NCBI GenBank assembly: GCA_017309115.1
Contig: JAFLEF010000026.1
Coordinates: forward strand, 33,186-97,185
Direction: 5' to 3'
Length of the DNA stretch: 64,000 nucleotides
Source of the DNA: Verrucomicrobiota bacterium
GTDB taxonomy: Bacteria; Verrucomicrobiota; Verrucomicrobiia; Limisphaerales; UBA9464
A program made the position numbers and the translations under genes. Below are positions 26,814-35,681 of this stretch, in pieces (position 1 is the first letter of the stretch; every line of letters starts with the position of its first letter). The notes under the pieces are model-generated. The model was given only the letters and a program-made list of their open reading frames with translations. It made no database searches and was not told the DNA's origin.

Positions 26814-27539
26814 TCAACGCACGGCCTTGAGAAATAAGTCCACCTTCGCGGGTGGGTTAGCGCGCTGGAGCAGTTGGGGGAGGGGTTCGAGCGAGGTCAG
26901 TGCGTTGGGGTCGGGTGGAGTGCGGCGATCGATCAGCAGGGCCTGGGCTCCGGCCGCGATGGCCCCTTCCCAGTCTTCCCGACGACTGTCACCGACGTGC
27001 AGAAGGCTGGCCACTTCAACCCCAAGTCGCTCCGCAGCCTGTTGGAAGATTCCTGGATCGGGTTTGGGACGGGGCGCTTCGGTGGAGGGCAGGATGAACT
27101 CAAACGATGGGGCCAAGCCGGTGGCTTGCAGGACCCGATGGAGCCGTTCGTCCCAGTTGGAGACGACGGCCAGACGCCAACCTTGTTCGCACAGGCCATG
27201 CAGCACGGAGGAAACTTCGGGATACACCCGCCAGCACCGGGCGGCGTTGAACCGTTCCCAAACCAACGGGAAATAGCGGAGCGACAACGGTTCCGGGGCC
27301 AATCCTTCGGTGACCCGCGTCACCAAGTTCAGCCAGGAAACGGGGCTGAAGTCGAACATGCCCTTGGTCGACCACGCGGCCCGGAACCGAGCGTCGAGTT
27401 CCGCGGGTTGCCAGTGGGTCCAGCCCAGTTCGGCGGCGACTTCGGCGTAGATGGCTCCGACCGAGGGCGTCGGTTCCAACAACGTGCCGGCCGCATCCAA
27501 GGTGACCGCTCGAATGCGCCCGAGATCCAGGGATGTCAC
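26814..27539 (-). CDS. HAD-superfamily hydrolase, subfamily IA (REG-2-like)
   Basis: 241 residues. HAD motif I is TLDAAGTLLEP, where Ala-Ala-Gly-Thr replaces the common DxDGT; only the nucleophile Asp is certain, as in REG-2/HDHD3-like members. Motif II is VVSNWDERLH. Motif III is RPKPDPGIF. Motif IV is LHVGDSRREDWEGAIAAG. It is a probable small-molecule phosphatase with unknown substrate. Its ATG overlaps the stop of the CAP-domain gene (ATGA), so the two are cotranslated. Confidence 0.82.
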   Translation of the reverse strand: MTSLDLGRIRAVTLDAAGTLLEPTPSVGAIYAEVAAELGWTHWQPAELDARFRAAWSTKGMFDFSPVSWLNLVTRVTEGLAPEPLSLRYFPLVWERFNAARCWRVYPEVSSVLHGLCEQGWRLAVVSNWDERLHRVLQATGLAPSFEFILPSTEAPRPKPDPGIFQQAAERLGVEVASLLHVGDSRREDWEGAIAAGAQALLIDRRTPPDPNALTSLEPLPQLLQRANPPAKVDLFLKAVR

Positions 27540-29509
27540 GGCAGGCTAATCCTCAAAAAGCCGCTGTTGCCCGTGGGTTCGTACTGAAAACTGAAGGTGG
27601 TAGGGGTGTTGGTCTTCAGGGTCGCTCCGCTGGGGCTGTAGGTGCCATCGAGCTGAGGTGAATGCAGTAGCTGGGGCGTGGTGGCGAGCGGACCGGTGAC
27701 GGAAAAGTCGACGCGGAGCTTACCGTTGGGGCCGATCACCCAGCCGGTGACGGTTGCTTCCGTCGGGATGACAATCGCCGAGGCCGTCACGGTCAGCGGG
27801 GGCCCATCAGGAAGGCTGCCTCGAGATTTTACCGGTTGGACGCTCAATTCGTAACTTCCCAGACTGGGCGGGGTGAAGGTGAAGGGAGAACCGGCAGCGA
27901 TTTCAATCGGAGTTCCGGGCTGCATGAGTTCAGTGGCGAGAAACTCGATCGAATCCACATGGAACCCAACGCCATTGTCAGTCTGGGCAAACCATTCACA
28001 GCTGGTGCAAGCCGTGAAGCCATAGCGGAAACGCACCCGAAGCGATTTGCCCGCATAGGCGGCGAGACTGACGGTGCGTAAGACGTATCCCGAGTCCCCC
28101 GCGCCGCCGGTGCCGGACTGACTCCACAGGGTGGTCCAATTGACCCCATCGTCGTCGGTGACCTCCATTCGGGCCATTTGGTCATCCGACGCAAAGCTCA
28201 ACCGACTTAGAAACTGGACGGAGCCATTCGCTTTCGGGCGGACGACCGCTTTTAGTTCCAAATACTCCTCGTCGTAGCCGTTGGCGTGCGTGAGATGGTA
28301 AGCCTGACCTCCCCCTGGTCGGCCCACCAGAGGCAGGGGCGTACCGGTGAGATCGGGGAGCACATCGTTCAATCCGTTGGAACCATCAAAAAGCGGTACA
28401 CTGGGCACGGTGGTCGTTACCCGGCCCCGGTAACTGACCGCTCCCGGGACCGCGGTAAATGAGTAGTTGGCCGGTTGTCCCACCGCGATCAGTGAAGGTC
28501 CCGTCAGCGTCGGTGCGATGTACGGGAGAATTAGGTCGACCTTGACGTTGCTCCCCGAGGTGATGGTGCGATTGAAGTTCGTCGGGACCAGTCCGGCACC
28601 CGTAAAGGTCACCGTCCGGGCACCATTGGCGGTGGGAACAGCATACCCCCTGGAGGCGGCGGTCACCGCATAGGCGGATGAATCGCTGACATTGACGGTC
28701 AGACCGCCAATACCTTCGCCCTGATCGTAGCGACGGTTGCCGTTTAAATCGAAAAAGGCCACGCCTGTGACCAGGGGAACCGGGTTTTTCCGGGCGGCGA
28801 AATCAATGGTCACCGCCGTGGGGCCCGTGTTGTTAAGACCATTGCCCGCGACCACCCCGATACCCACTTCGCGGAATCCGGGTTGATGATTGTTATCCCG
28901 ATGTCCCGGAGGATCCTGCATCCCGCCCGGGCCGAACCCCCAGTCCACTTCGAAACCAGCGTGGCCATGCTCTGGTCCCAGGGAATAAGCGTAAATGCTT
29001 TCGCCATACATTTGCCACGGATAACCGGTGGCGGTGATTCGCTGGCCGGTGGTCACAGTGGGGTTGGTTTGGTCATGGGATTGGATGCCGCGGGCGAGCA
29101 TCCAGGTGGAATGTCCCCGGGCAGCTTCGGTCAGCCGGGGTTCCATGGCCAATGGCGGGGCGACGGGATACTGGCTCGTGGCCGTGACGAACGCGGCCAG
29201 ATCCACCGAAAAATAGTCGTAGGCCCCGCGGATGTCGGGATCGGTGGAATTGGCCAGACGGACCGCTTCGCCAGCGGGATCCGCTCGGGCGTAATTGATG
29301 AGCTCCAAATACATCTGCTCATCGTCGCGCGGATCGCCAATCGAATAGAGCGTTTCGCCCGCTTGTCGTCCGACTCGGCCAGTGTCGTCGGGAACGGATT
29401 CAACAGGACGTTCGCCGGTTCGCGCTGGCGGCGGCGCTTCGGGGACGGCCCGGGCGGAAATGCTGGTCAGTAGGACGCCGACTGGCAGAACGAGGCCGCG
29501 GAGATTCAC
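27536..29509 (-). CDS. Secreted CAP/SCP-domain protein with C-terminal beta domains
   Basis: 657 residues. A short signal peptide (about 1-21, MNLRGLVLPVGVLLT start) leads into a CAP (cysteine-rich secretory/SCP) domain with YLELINYARADP, ARGHSTWMLARG, GESIYAYS and FREVGIGVV. A SdrD-like or dockerin-like loop (FFDLNGNRRYDQGEGIGG) and beta-sandwich regions follow. The C-terminus is a typical Verrucomicrobia Ig-like tail ending GFLRISLP. It is exported; function is unknown. The start is the GTG at 29507-29509, which overlaps the nnr stop as GTGA; the longer open frame lies inside nnr. Confidence 0.8.
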   Translation of the reverse strand: MNLRGLVLPVGVLLTSISARAVPEAPPPARTGERPVESVPDDTGRVGRQAGETLYSIGDPRDDEQMYLELINYARADPAGEAVRLANSTDPDIRGAYDYFSVDLAAFVTATSQYPVAPPLAMEPRLTEAARGHSTWMLARGIQSHDQTNPTVTTGQRITATGYPWQMYGESIYAYSLGPEHGHAGFEVDWGFGPGGMQDPPGHRDNNHQPGFREVGIGVVAGNGLNNTGPTAVTIDFAARKNPVPLVTGVAFFDLNGNRRYDQGEGIGGLTVNVSDSSAYAVTAASRGYAVPTANGARTVTFTGAGLVPTNFNRTITSGSNVKVDLILPYIAPTLTGPSLIAVGQPANYSFTAVPGAVSYRGRVTTTVPSVPLFDGSNGLNDVLPDLTGTPLPLVGRPGGGQAYHLTHANGYDEEYLELKAVVRPKANGSVQFLSRLSFASDDQMARMEVTDDDGVNWTTLWSQSGTGGAGDSGYVLRTVSLAAYAGKSLRVRFRYGFTACTSCEWFAQTDNGVGFHVDSIEFLATELMQPGTPIEIAAGSPFTFTPPSLGSYELSVQPVKSRGSLPDGPPLTVTASAIVIPTEATVTGWVIGPNGKLRVDFSVTGPLATTPQLLHSPQLDGTYSPSGATLKTNTPTTFSFQYEPTGNSGFLRISLP

Positions 29510-30969
29510 GACTGAAAGTCTACGGAGGAATCCCGCGAATGCCAATGACGAGTCCAGCGACCCGAGGCGCCCGAGCCCAACTGATGGACCAAGTCTTCGG
29601 CCGTCCAACCCTGGTCTTCCGTCTCCAAAAGGTCGGCCGTTCGGCCGTGATCCCAGGCGGCGCGCAAGCAAGTGGCTAGAAGGTCTCGTCGACCATCGGG
29701 TTGGGCGAGCAGACCGGTGAGATATCCCGCCAACACATCGCCCGTGCCTCCCTGGGCGAGGCCCGGGTTGCCCACCGGATTAAGGTAGACCGGGCCTTTG
29801 GAAGAACCGATTAAGGTTTGATGCCCCTTCAGAATGACGGTCGCTTCATGGCGGGCGCCAAGGCGTCGGAGCGATCCCAACCGATCCGCCTGAATTTCCG
29901 CGGCGGTAATTCCCAGCAATCGGCCAGCTTCCCCCGGATGCGGCGTGATTACCCGGGGCCCGACGCAGGGAGTCCCGGGTCGAAGCCAATCCAACGCGCT
30001 CGCATCCGCCACCATCACCCCCGGGAATTCTCGCCAAAGTCGGACCACTTCCTGGCGCATTTCCGGCAGCAGATTGGAAGCGGCCAAGCCCGGTCCGGCC
30101 AGTATGGCGGTGGCATTGGCCAGAGCTGGGTGGCGTATCGAAAAAGGATGAACCATGGCCGTCACGAGCTGACTCGCCACTGGCAGCCAAGCTTCGGGCG
30201 TCGTCAGCACACTAACCAATCCAGGCCGGGTGCGACCAGCGGCCCGGGCCGCGAGAACTGCTGCCCCCGAGTAGCCCATGGATCCGGCCAGAATTACGGC
30301 ATGTCCGAAAGTGCCCTTGTGCGTGTTGAGCGGTCGCCGCGTCTTGATTCCGAAATCGTCGGGACCCACCCATCGCAAGTCATTGGACCCAACGGGTTGA
30401 CCGACCAGCCCCACCGACGAGGCCAGTTCCAACCGGCCGACGACGTCAATCGCGGGCGGGCGGATCAACCCGAGCTTCGGCGCCCCAATGGTCAAAGTGA
30501 TATCGGCCCGGACGGCGGCTCCCCAGTTTTCTCCGGTATCGGCGTTCAAGCCGGACGGAACGTCCACCGAGACGACGAAGCAGCTTGCTTCGTTCAACCT
30601 TCGAATGAGGGCTATCCAGTCTGGACTCAGCGAGCGGTTCAGGCCGATGCCAAACCACCCGTCAACGACCAGATCCGGGCGGCGATCCAGGGCGTTGGTC
30701 AATGCGGTCAGTTGCCGCTCTGGTTCGAGTAACTCGAGCCGTTCGACCTGATAACCGGCTAGGTGCGGTTCGGCGGCTTGGGCATCGGCACCGTTGTTGC
30801 CGCGACCGGGGAGGAGCAAAATCCGGCTTCCTGGGGGTCGTAATGAACGCACCAGCGCGGCCAGTTGGCGTCCGACTTCGGCAATAACCGAGTGCGGAGT
30901 GGCCCCGGCCGCCCAGGAAGCGTCTTCCCAGGCGCGCATTTCGGAGACGGTGACGAAAGGAACCGCCAT
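29506..30969 (-). CDS. nnr: Bifunctional NAD(P)HX epimerase/dehydratase
   Basis: 487 residues. The N-terminal epimerase domain (YjeF_N) has PGRGNNGADA in place of the usual GNNGGDG, then VVDGWFGIGL and VDVPSGLNADTG. The C-terminal ADP/ATP-dependent dehydratase has KGTFGHAVILAGS, GPGLA, ITPHPGEAGRLLG and GLAQGGTGDVLAGYLTGLL. Together they repair hydrated NADH and NADPH. It starts 35 bp after the NtrC-type gene and overlaps the CAP gene, so it is likely part of a four-gene transcript. The altered GGDG in the epimerase half is unusual. Confidence 0.92.
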   Translation of the reverse strand: MAVPFVTVSEMRAWEDASWAAGATPHSVIAEVGRQLAALVRSLRPPGSRILLLPGRGNNGADAQAAEPHLAGYQVERLELLEPERQLTALTNALDRRPDLVVDGWFGIGLNRSLSPDWIALIRRLNEASCFVVSVDVPSGLNADTGENWGAAVRADITLTIGAPKLGLIRPPAIDVVGRLELASSVGLVGQPVGSNDLRWVGPDDFGIKTRRPLNTHKGTFGHAVILAGSMGYSGAAVLAARAAGRTRPGLVSVLTTPEAWLPVASQLVTAMVHPFSIRHPALANATAILAGPGLAASNLLPEMRQEVVRLWREFPGVMVADASALDWLRPGTPCVGPRVITPHPGEAGRLLGITAAEIQADRLGSLRRLGARHEATVILKGHQTLIGSSKGPVYLNPVGNPGLAQGGTGDVLAGYLTGLLAQPDGRRDLLATCLRAAWDHGRTADLLETEDQGWTAEDLVHQLGSGASGRWTRHWHSRDSSVDFQS

Positions 30970-31004
30970 GTTCAGTGAACCGAATCGGGACGGCCAGGGC
31001 AGGC

Positions 31005-32489
31005 CTAATTGACGGAGACTTCCTGGCGGATCCCGAACTTTTCGATGCGTTTGCGCAGCGTGGCGCGGGTAATCCCCAGCAGTCGGGCGGCCTGCACTTG
31101 GTTGCCGCGGGTTTCTTTGAGCGCTTCGATGACCAACACCCGTTCCACGGCGGGAAGGACTTTCAACTTGGGATCGGCCCGACCCAAGCGGAACAACGCT
31201 TGGGCTAATCCGGCCAGATCCGTCGGGGCAGCGGCAGTCGGGCTAGTGTTGAGGGTGGGGGAGGTTGGTGAAGAGGGAGTGGAGGTGGTCGGAGGAGCGG
31301 CTGTGCCGGGGACGGAGGTGGGGCCGTGGACGACTTCGGCGGGGAGATCAGCCGGGAGAATGGCCTGTCCCTTGGCGACAACCGTGGCGCGGCGAAGGAT
31401 GTTCTCCAATTCCCGCACGTTGCCCGGCCAGCTATACGATTCGAGCAGGGCCATTGTACCCGGTCCGATGGACTTGGGTTTGCCACCTGGCCCGGCCAAT
31501 TTGCGCAGGAAGAAGTCGACCAGCAGGCGGATATCCGCTCGACGTTCGCGCAACGGGGGCATTTGGATGCGCACGACGTTAAGCCGATAGAACAGATCTT
31601 CCCGGAACTGGCGGTTGGCGACGGCTTCTTCGAGCACCTTGTTGGTCGCGGCAATGACCCGGACATCGACCTTGACCGTCTGATTGCCGCCCACGCGTTC
31701 GAACGTGCCGTTTTGCAGGACCCGCAAGATTTTCGTTTGGGTGGCGGGCGACATGTCGCCGATCTCATCCAAAAAGATGGTGCCCCCGTCGCACTGTTCG
31801 AACTTACCGATGCGTTGGGCGGCGGCTCCGGTGAAGGCTCCCTTCTCGTGGCCGAAGAGTTCCGACTCCAGCAGATTCTCAGCGATGGCGGCGCAATTGA
31901 TTGCCAGAAATGCCCGCTCGTTGCGTCGGCTGTAGTGGTAAATCGCCCGGGCCACCAATTCTTTGCCGGTACCGCTTTCCCCGGTGATGAGAACGGTCGC
32001 GTCAGTGGCGGCGACCTGACCAATCAGCTTAAAGATCGCCTGCATGGCCTCACTTCGACCGATCACGCCCACCTCGTAATCCTCAGCCTCGAGCATCGGT
32101 TGGAGGGTGACGGCTTGGCGCATCTCGCGGGCGGCCCGCAGGGCTTGAGCGACCAACTCTTTCAGGCGGGGCACATCAAACGGTTTCAGCAAGTAGTCGT
32201 ACGCCCCCAGTTTCATCGCCTCGATGGCCGTTTGCGTGGTGCCGTAGGCGGTCATCAAGATGACGGGCAGGCGCGGATCCAGGGCCCGAATTCGCCGCAG
32301 GGTTTCGAGGCCGTTGATGCCGGCCATGCGGATATCGCTGATCACGAGATCCGGTTTGAGCCGTTGGATCAGTTGCACGCCTTCTTCGCCGCTGGAGGCG
32401 GTGAAGAGCTGCAGATCCGGAGAATCGAAGATTCGGCGGAAACTGTATTGAACGTCTGCTTCGTCATCGATGAGGAGGAGTTTGTCCAT
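31005..32489 (-). CDS. Sigma-54-dependent NtrC-family response regulator
   Basis: 494 residues. The receiver domain (1-120) has the acid pocket LIDDEAD and phosphoacceptor Asp52 in SDIRM. The AAA+ domain has GESGTGKE (170-177), ELFGHEKGAFTGA (GAFTGA loop 217-222, sigma-54 contact) and GGTIFLDEIGDM. A Pro/Ser/Thr-rich linker (about 400-435) precedes a Fis-type helix-turn-helix (VQAARLLGITRATLRKRI). It activates sigma-54 promoters when phosphorylated. No histidine kinase is adjacent, so it is an orphan regulator. nnr lies 35 bp downstream. Confidence 0.93.
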   Translation of the reverse strand: MDKLLLIDDEADVQYSFRRIFDSPDLQLFTASSGEEGVQLIQRLKPDLVISDIRMAGINGLETLRRIRALDPRLPVILMTAYGTTQTAIEAMKLGAYDYLLKPFDVPRLKELVAQALRAAREMRQAVTLQPMLEAEDYEVGVIGRSEAMQAIFKLIGQVAATDATVLITGESGTGKELVARAIYHYSRRNERAFLAINCAAIAENLLESELFGHEKGAFTGAAAQRIGKFEQCDGGTIFLDEIGDMSPATQTKILRVLQNGTFERVGGNQTVKVDVRVIAATNKVLEEAVANRQFREDLFYRLNVVRIQMPPLRERRADIRLLVDFFLRKLAGPGGKPKSIGPGTMALLESYSWPGNVRELENILRRATVVAKGQAILPADLPAEVVHGPTSVPGTAAPPTTSTPSSPTSPTLNTSPTAAAPTDLAGLAQALFRLGRADPKLKVLPAVERVLVIEALKETRGNQVQAARLLGITRATLRKRIEKFGIRQEVSVN

Positions 32490-32772
32490 TGCCGCGAGCT
32501 GAGCCTAGCGGGCAAGTCCCGGGCCGTCACTGCTCCGAAATTTTCATGATTTCCTTCGGTTGAATTGCAGAACTGAGCGAGGGTGGGGGCGTAGGAAGGC
32601 TCGGAAGAGGGTCCGGGAGTCCGGCATTCTCTGGAAAATCCGTCTTTCCCAAAATTTTTGTGGCAATCGAAAAGTCGTTTGTTAGCTTTCGCGGCCTTCG
32701 TTCCGAAAAACCTCCGGGTGGTTCGGTATTTCGGAGGACAATCACCGCCCGAATCTTGGGAACTAAATCACT
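32490..32772. other. Divergent promoter region between NtrC-type regulator and DksA-like gene
   Basis: 283 bp, AT-richer than its surroundings around 32640-32700, as expected for promoters driving both directions. No specific -35/-10 pair can be called with confidence. Confidence 0.4.
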
Positions 32773-33399
32773 GTGAGCGCCAATAAAGGACTCCCTCCCA
32801 AACCGGCTTCCAAAAAGCCGGAGACGCCCGACGTTGCCCCCCGCAAGGCGAGCACCGCTAGTGCGGCTTCGATTCTCGGGCGGCCTTTAGCCGCTGATAC
32901 CAAGGGCACTGGTCCTTCCTGGACCCCGGCGGCGAAGGTCAAGCCGGACTGGCAAAAGTATTACCAGAACCTTCTGGAGTTACACGCCCGGTTGCGGGAT
33001 CAGATGTCCGGTTTGGCCAAGGAGTCGCAAAGTGAGATGGAGAGTTACAGCCTCCACATGGGCGACTCGGGTACCGACAATTTCGACCGCGACTTTGCCC
33101 TGAGTCTTCTTTCGTCCGATCAGGACGCCCTTTACGAGATCGAAGAGGCGTTGAAACGCATTGAAAAGGGCACCTACGGAGTTTGTGAATTGACCAACAA
33201 GGTCATCCCTCGAGCCCGTTTGGACGCTATCCCGTGGGCCCGCTTTACCGTGGAAGCCCAGGCTCAACTCGAGAAAGAGGGAGCCCTCAAACAACGCCGT
33301 CTCGGGGCGTTGGGAACCGTGGAAACCAGTTCTTCCGTTGATTCGGATGAAGGCGACGACGAACCCGATGAGCGTCCGGCCGCCAAAGAAAAGGAATAA
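32773..33399 (+). CDS. DksA/TraR-like protein lacking most zinc-finger cysteines
   Basis: 208 residues. A basic Pro/Ala/Ser-rich N-terminus (1-55) precedes the DksA-type coiled coil (about 60-135) and GTYGVCELTNKVIPRARLDAIPWARFTVEAQ, printed here only as its motif parts: the canonical C-x2-C...C-x2-C has become C138, T141, T159 and A162. The rest of the finger scaffold (IPxARLDAIP) is kept. DksA proteins enter the RNA polymerase secondary channel and modulate rRNA promoters with ppGpp; a zinc-free relative (DksA2 type) is known. Start is GTG. It lies just before rpmG and rpsR and is probably cotranscribed. Confidence 0.82.
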   Translation: MSANKGLPPKPASKKPETPDVAPRKASTASAASILGRPLAADTKGTGPSWTPAAKVKPDWQKYYQNLLELHARLRDQMSGLAKESQSEMESYSLHMGDSGTDNFDRDFALSLLSSDQDALYEIEEALKRIEKGTYGVCELTNKVIPRARLDAIPWARFTVEAQAQLEKEGALKQRRLGALGTVETSSSVDSDEGDDEPDERPAAKEKE

Positions 33400-33405
33400 T
33401 CTCTC

Positions 33406-33573
33406 ATGCCCCGCGAAATCGTCACCATTGAATGCACGGAAGCGCGCAAGGAGGGCAAATCTCCCAGCCGCTACCAGACCTCCCGAAACAAGAAGTTGCA
33501 GACGGAGAAGGTCGAAAAGAAGAAGTATAATCCCGCGCTTCGCCGGCACACGCTGCACCGCGAAATCAAGTAA
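33406..33573 (+). CDS. rpmG: 50S ribosomal protein L33
   Basis: A 55-residue basic protein. It starts [20 protein letters not shown], has SRYQTSRNK, and ends [14 protein letters not shown], all typical of L33. A single Cys is present, so it is the zinc-free form. It sits 6 bp after the DksA-like gene and 3 bp before rpsR. Confidence 0.93.
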   Translation: MPREIVTIECTEARKEGKSPSRYQTSRNKKLQTEKVEKKKYNPALRRHTLHREIK

Positions 33574-33576
33574 GCC

Positions 33577-33828
33577 ATGCCCCGCAAAACCAAGCTCGAC
33601 GAAACAAAGTCCAAACGCCGTGGAACCACGGTTCGCACGCCGCGTATTCGGCCGAAGGTGGACTACACCATCGACGCCATTGACTTCAAAAACGTCACCC
33701 TGCTGAAGCAGTACGTGACGGAAAATGGCCGCATCCTGCCCCGGAAGTACACCGGGTTGCCCGCCGCTTATCAGCGCCGTCTGTCCAACGCGATTAAACG
33801 CGCTCGGCAGATGCTGCTGATGAAGTAA
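33577..33828 (+). CDS. rpsR: 30S ribosomal protein S18
   Basis: 83 residues. It has the S18 core [32 protein letters not shown] and [17 protein letters not shown], and an extended basic N-terminus. It binds in the small-subunit platform with S6. It is the last gene of the DksA-like/rpmG/rpsR unit, followed by a rho-independent terminator. Confidence 0.96.
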   Translation: MPRKTKLDETKSKRRGTTVRTPRIRPKVDYTIDAIDFKNVTLLKQYVTENGRILPRKYTGLPAAYQRRLSNAIKRARQMLLMK

Positions 33829-33852
33829 CGGGTCGACGGTCAGGTTGCCCCA

Positions 33853-33882
33853 CCCGCCGGAGCCCCGGCGGGTTTCTTTTTT
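33853..33882 (+). terminator. Rho-independent terminator after rpsR
   Basis: An 8 bp GC stem (CCCGCCGG with CCGGCGGG) and AGCC loop are followed by TTTCTTTTTT. It ends the DksA-like/rpmG/rpsR transcript. Confidence 0.9.
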
Positions 33883-33893
33883 CGCGTCGCGAC

Positions 33894-33914
33894 GTTTGCA
33901 ACCTGTTTGCAAAC
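33894..33914. promoter_or_regulatory. Candidate metal-responsive operator upstream of znuA
   Basis: GTTTGCA (33894-33900) is repeated at 33905-33911 with an 11 bp period, and the second copy extends to the perfect palindrome GTTTGCAAAC. It lies 27 bp before the znuA start in an operon that encodes a Fur-family repressor. Binding is inference; it does not match the E. coli Zur consensus. Confidence 0.35.
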
Positions 33915-33941
33915 GACTCACCTGCGACGCACGCTACGGAT

Positions 33942-34865
33942 ATGTCACGCTTCTGGTTGTTGGCCGCGGCCGCGTTTTGGATGGGACTGGTTCCCGCCCT
34001 GGCCCAGGAAAAGCGGTTGCAAGTGCTCACCAGCATTCCGCCGCTGTATTCCTGGGCGGCGAATGTCGCAGGCGACCGGGCGGATGTGCAGAACCTACTT
34101 CCGCCGAATGTCGGGCCCCACGACTACCAATTCCGACCCCGCGATCTGCGAAAGATTCAGAACGCTGACGTCATCTTTCTCAATGGACTGGGCTTGGAAT
34201 CGTGGTTTTCCCGAGCTCTGACCGCCAACGACAAAGGGGCGGCCAAGAAAGTAGTCGAGGTCGCCTCCGGAATTGCGACCAACCAACTGATCTTCGATCT
34301 GCCAGCCCTGCGGATCGAATCCGGTGCCGCCGGGGATCCCCACCACCACGAGGGCGCCGCCAATCCGCATCTGTGGTTGGATCCCGCCTTTGCCCAACAC
34401 GCGGTTAGTAATCTTCTCGTCGCCATGCAGCAGGCGGATCCAGCCAACGCCGCGGTTTATGCGGCGAATGCGCAGGCTTATGTGCAGCGGTTGCAAGCGT
34501 TGGACTCGGAACTGAAAACTTCTCTGGATCAGCTCAAGCGCCGGGACATCGTCACCTTTCACGACGCCTTTCCTTACTTCTGCCGCCGGTATGGACTGAA
34601 CCTGGTGGGAGTTATCGAAGAAGTCCCGGGAGCTTCCCCTTCGCCCCGTTATCTGGCGGAACTCTCTCGAACCATTCGCGAAAAGAAGGTCAACGCCATC
34701 TTCGTTGAGCCGCAGTTTGAAATGCGTCTGGCTCGCCAATTGGCCACGGACCTGGGACTGGGGGTGGCCATGTTGGATACCTTGGAGACCGGCCGACTTG
34801 ACCCGGGGGCTTATGAAGAAGGGATGCGAGCCAATCTGAGAGAACTGCAGCGGACCCTTAAATAG
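33942..34865 (+). CDS. znuA: Zinc/manganese ABC transporter substrate-binding protein (ZnuA-like)
   Basis: 307 residues. A signal peptide (1-21, ending ALAQ) precedes a cluster A-I binding-protein fold. Likely metal ligands are the His of GPHDYQFRP, NPHLWLDP and FHDAFPYF, with Glu/Asp near IFVEPQF. A short His-rich loop (DPHHHEG) sits before the second ligand, as in zinc-specific members. It is periplasmic, capturing zinc for ZnuB. It is the first gene of znuA-znuC-znuB-fur-S4, with 2 bp before znuC. Confidence 0.92.
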   Translation: MSRFWLLAAAAFWMGLVPALAQEKRLQVLTSIPPLYSWAANVAGDRADVQNLLPPNVGPHDYQFRPRDLRKIQNADVIFLNGLGLESWFSRALTANDKGAAKKVVEVASGIATNQLIFDLPALRIESGAAGDPHHHEGAANPHLWLDPAFAQHAVSNLLVAMQQADPANAAVYAANAQAYVQRLQALDSELKTSLDQLKRRDIVTFHDAFPYFCRRYGLNLVGVIEEVPGASPSPRYLAELSRTIREKKVNAIFVEPQFEMRLARQLATDLGLGVAMLDTLETGRLDPGAYEEGMRANLRELQRTLK

Positions 34866-34867
34866 GT

Positions 34868-35668
34868 ATGGCCGACGTCCGCTTTCACCCGTCCGGTCTG
34901 GCCCTCGAGGTGCGCGGACTCAAGGTAATCCTGGGTGACACCCAGGTCCTGCGAGGCGTCGATCTGCATGTTCCCCGAGGACAGATTGTGGCCTTGATCG
35001 GTCCCAACGGCTCCGGGAAGACCACCCTGCTGCGCTGCCTTTTGGGCCTGCAACAACCGGCGCAGGGTGAAGTGCGCATCTTTGGACAAAGAGTCACCGC
35101 CGAGGTGCTTCGTCGGGTGGGCTATGTGCCGCAGCGGTTGGCGCTGGACCGAAGCTTTGTTCTGAGCGTCCGGGAGTTTCTATCACTCCGCCTCGAACAG
35201 ACACGAAACTGGTTCTGGCAGCAGCGCTCCACTCTCGATGGTCATCTCCGGGCGGCGTTGCCGGAATACGATCTCGAACCGTTGTTGGATCGACCGGTTG
35301 CCGGGCTCAGTGGGGGCCAGTTGCAACGGGTCCTGGTCGCCTTCAGTCTGCTCGGAAAACCCGAAATGCTGCTGTTGGACGAACCTACCGCCGGTGTCGA
35401 CTCCCCCGGGGAGCAGTCGTTCTATGAACTGATCTCCACGATCCATCGGCGGCACCAGATGTCCGTCATTCTAGTGTCCCATGATCTGTCCATGGTCTAT
35501 CGCCATGCCTCACGGGTTTATGCCTTGAACGGGGTGATCTGTTGCGAAGGCACCCCGGAAGAAGTGATGAATGCCGATTCCCTCAAGCAGGCCTACGGCA
35601 TTCACGTGACGCCGTATCATCACGATCACGGCCCGGGTCATCACCACTGGGTCAACGTTCAGCCCTAA
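34868..35668 (+). CDS. znuC: Zinc ABC transporter ATP-binding protein (ZnuC-like)
   Basis: 266 residues. Walker A is GPNGSGKTT, the signature LSGGQLQR, Walker B LLLDEPTAGVD, and the switch His lies in VSHDLSMV. The C-terminus has a His-rich tail (YHHDHGPGHHHW), unlike most ABC ATPases, which may sense or buffer zinc. It energises import by ZnuB and starts 2 bp after znuA. Confidence 0.93.
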   Translation: MADVRFHPSGLALEVRGLKVILGDTQVLRGVDLHVPRGQIVALIGPNGSGKTTLLRCLLGLQQPAQGEVRIFGQRVTAEVLRRVGYVPQRLALDRSFVLSVREFLSLRLEQTRNWFWQQRSTLDGHLRAALPEYDLEPLLDRPVAGLSGGQLQRVLVAFSLLGKPEMLLLDEPTAGVDSPGEQSFYELISTIHRRHQMSVILVSHDLSMVYRHASRVYALNGVICCEGTPEEVMNADSLKQAYGIHVTPYHHDHGPGHHHWVNVQP

Positions 35669-35681
35669 GTCCAATTCTCGC

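Noticed and set aside
27536-29671. Longer start for the CAP-domain gene at 29671
   Set aside because: The upstream part is antisense-like Arg/Gly/Leu low complexity inside nnr, and the signal peptide begins at the GTG 29507-29509.
33338-33706. Plus-strand open frame of 122 residues spanning rpmG
   Set aside because: Wrong frame for the L33 gene at 33406-33573, which matches the family end to end.
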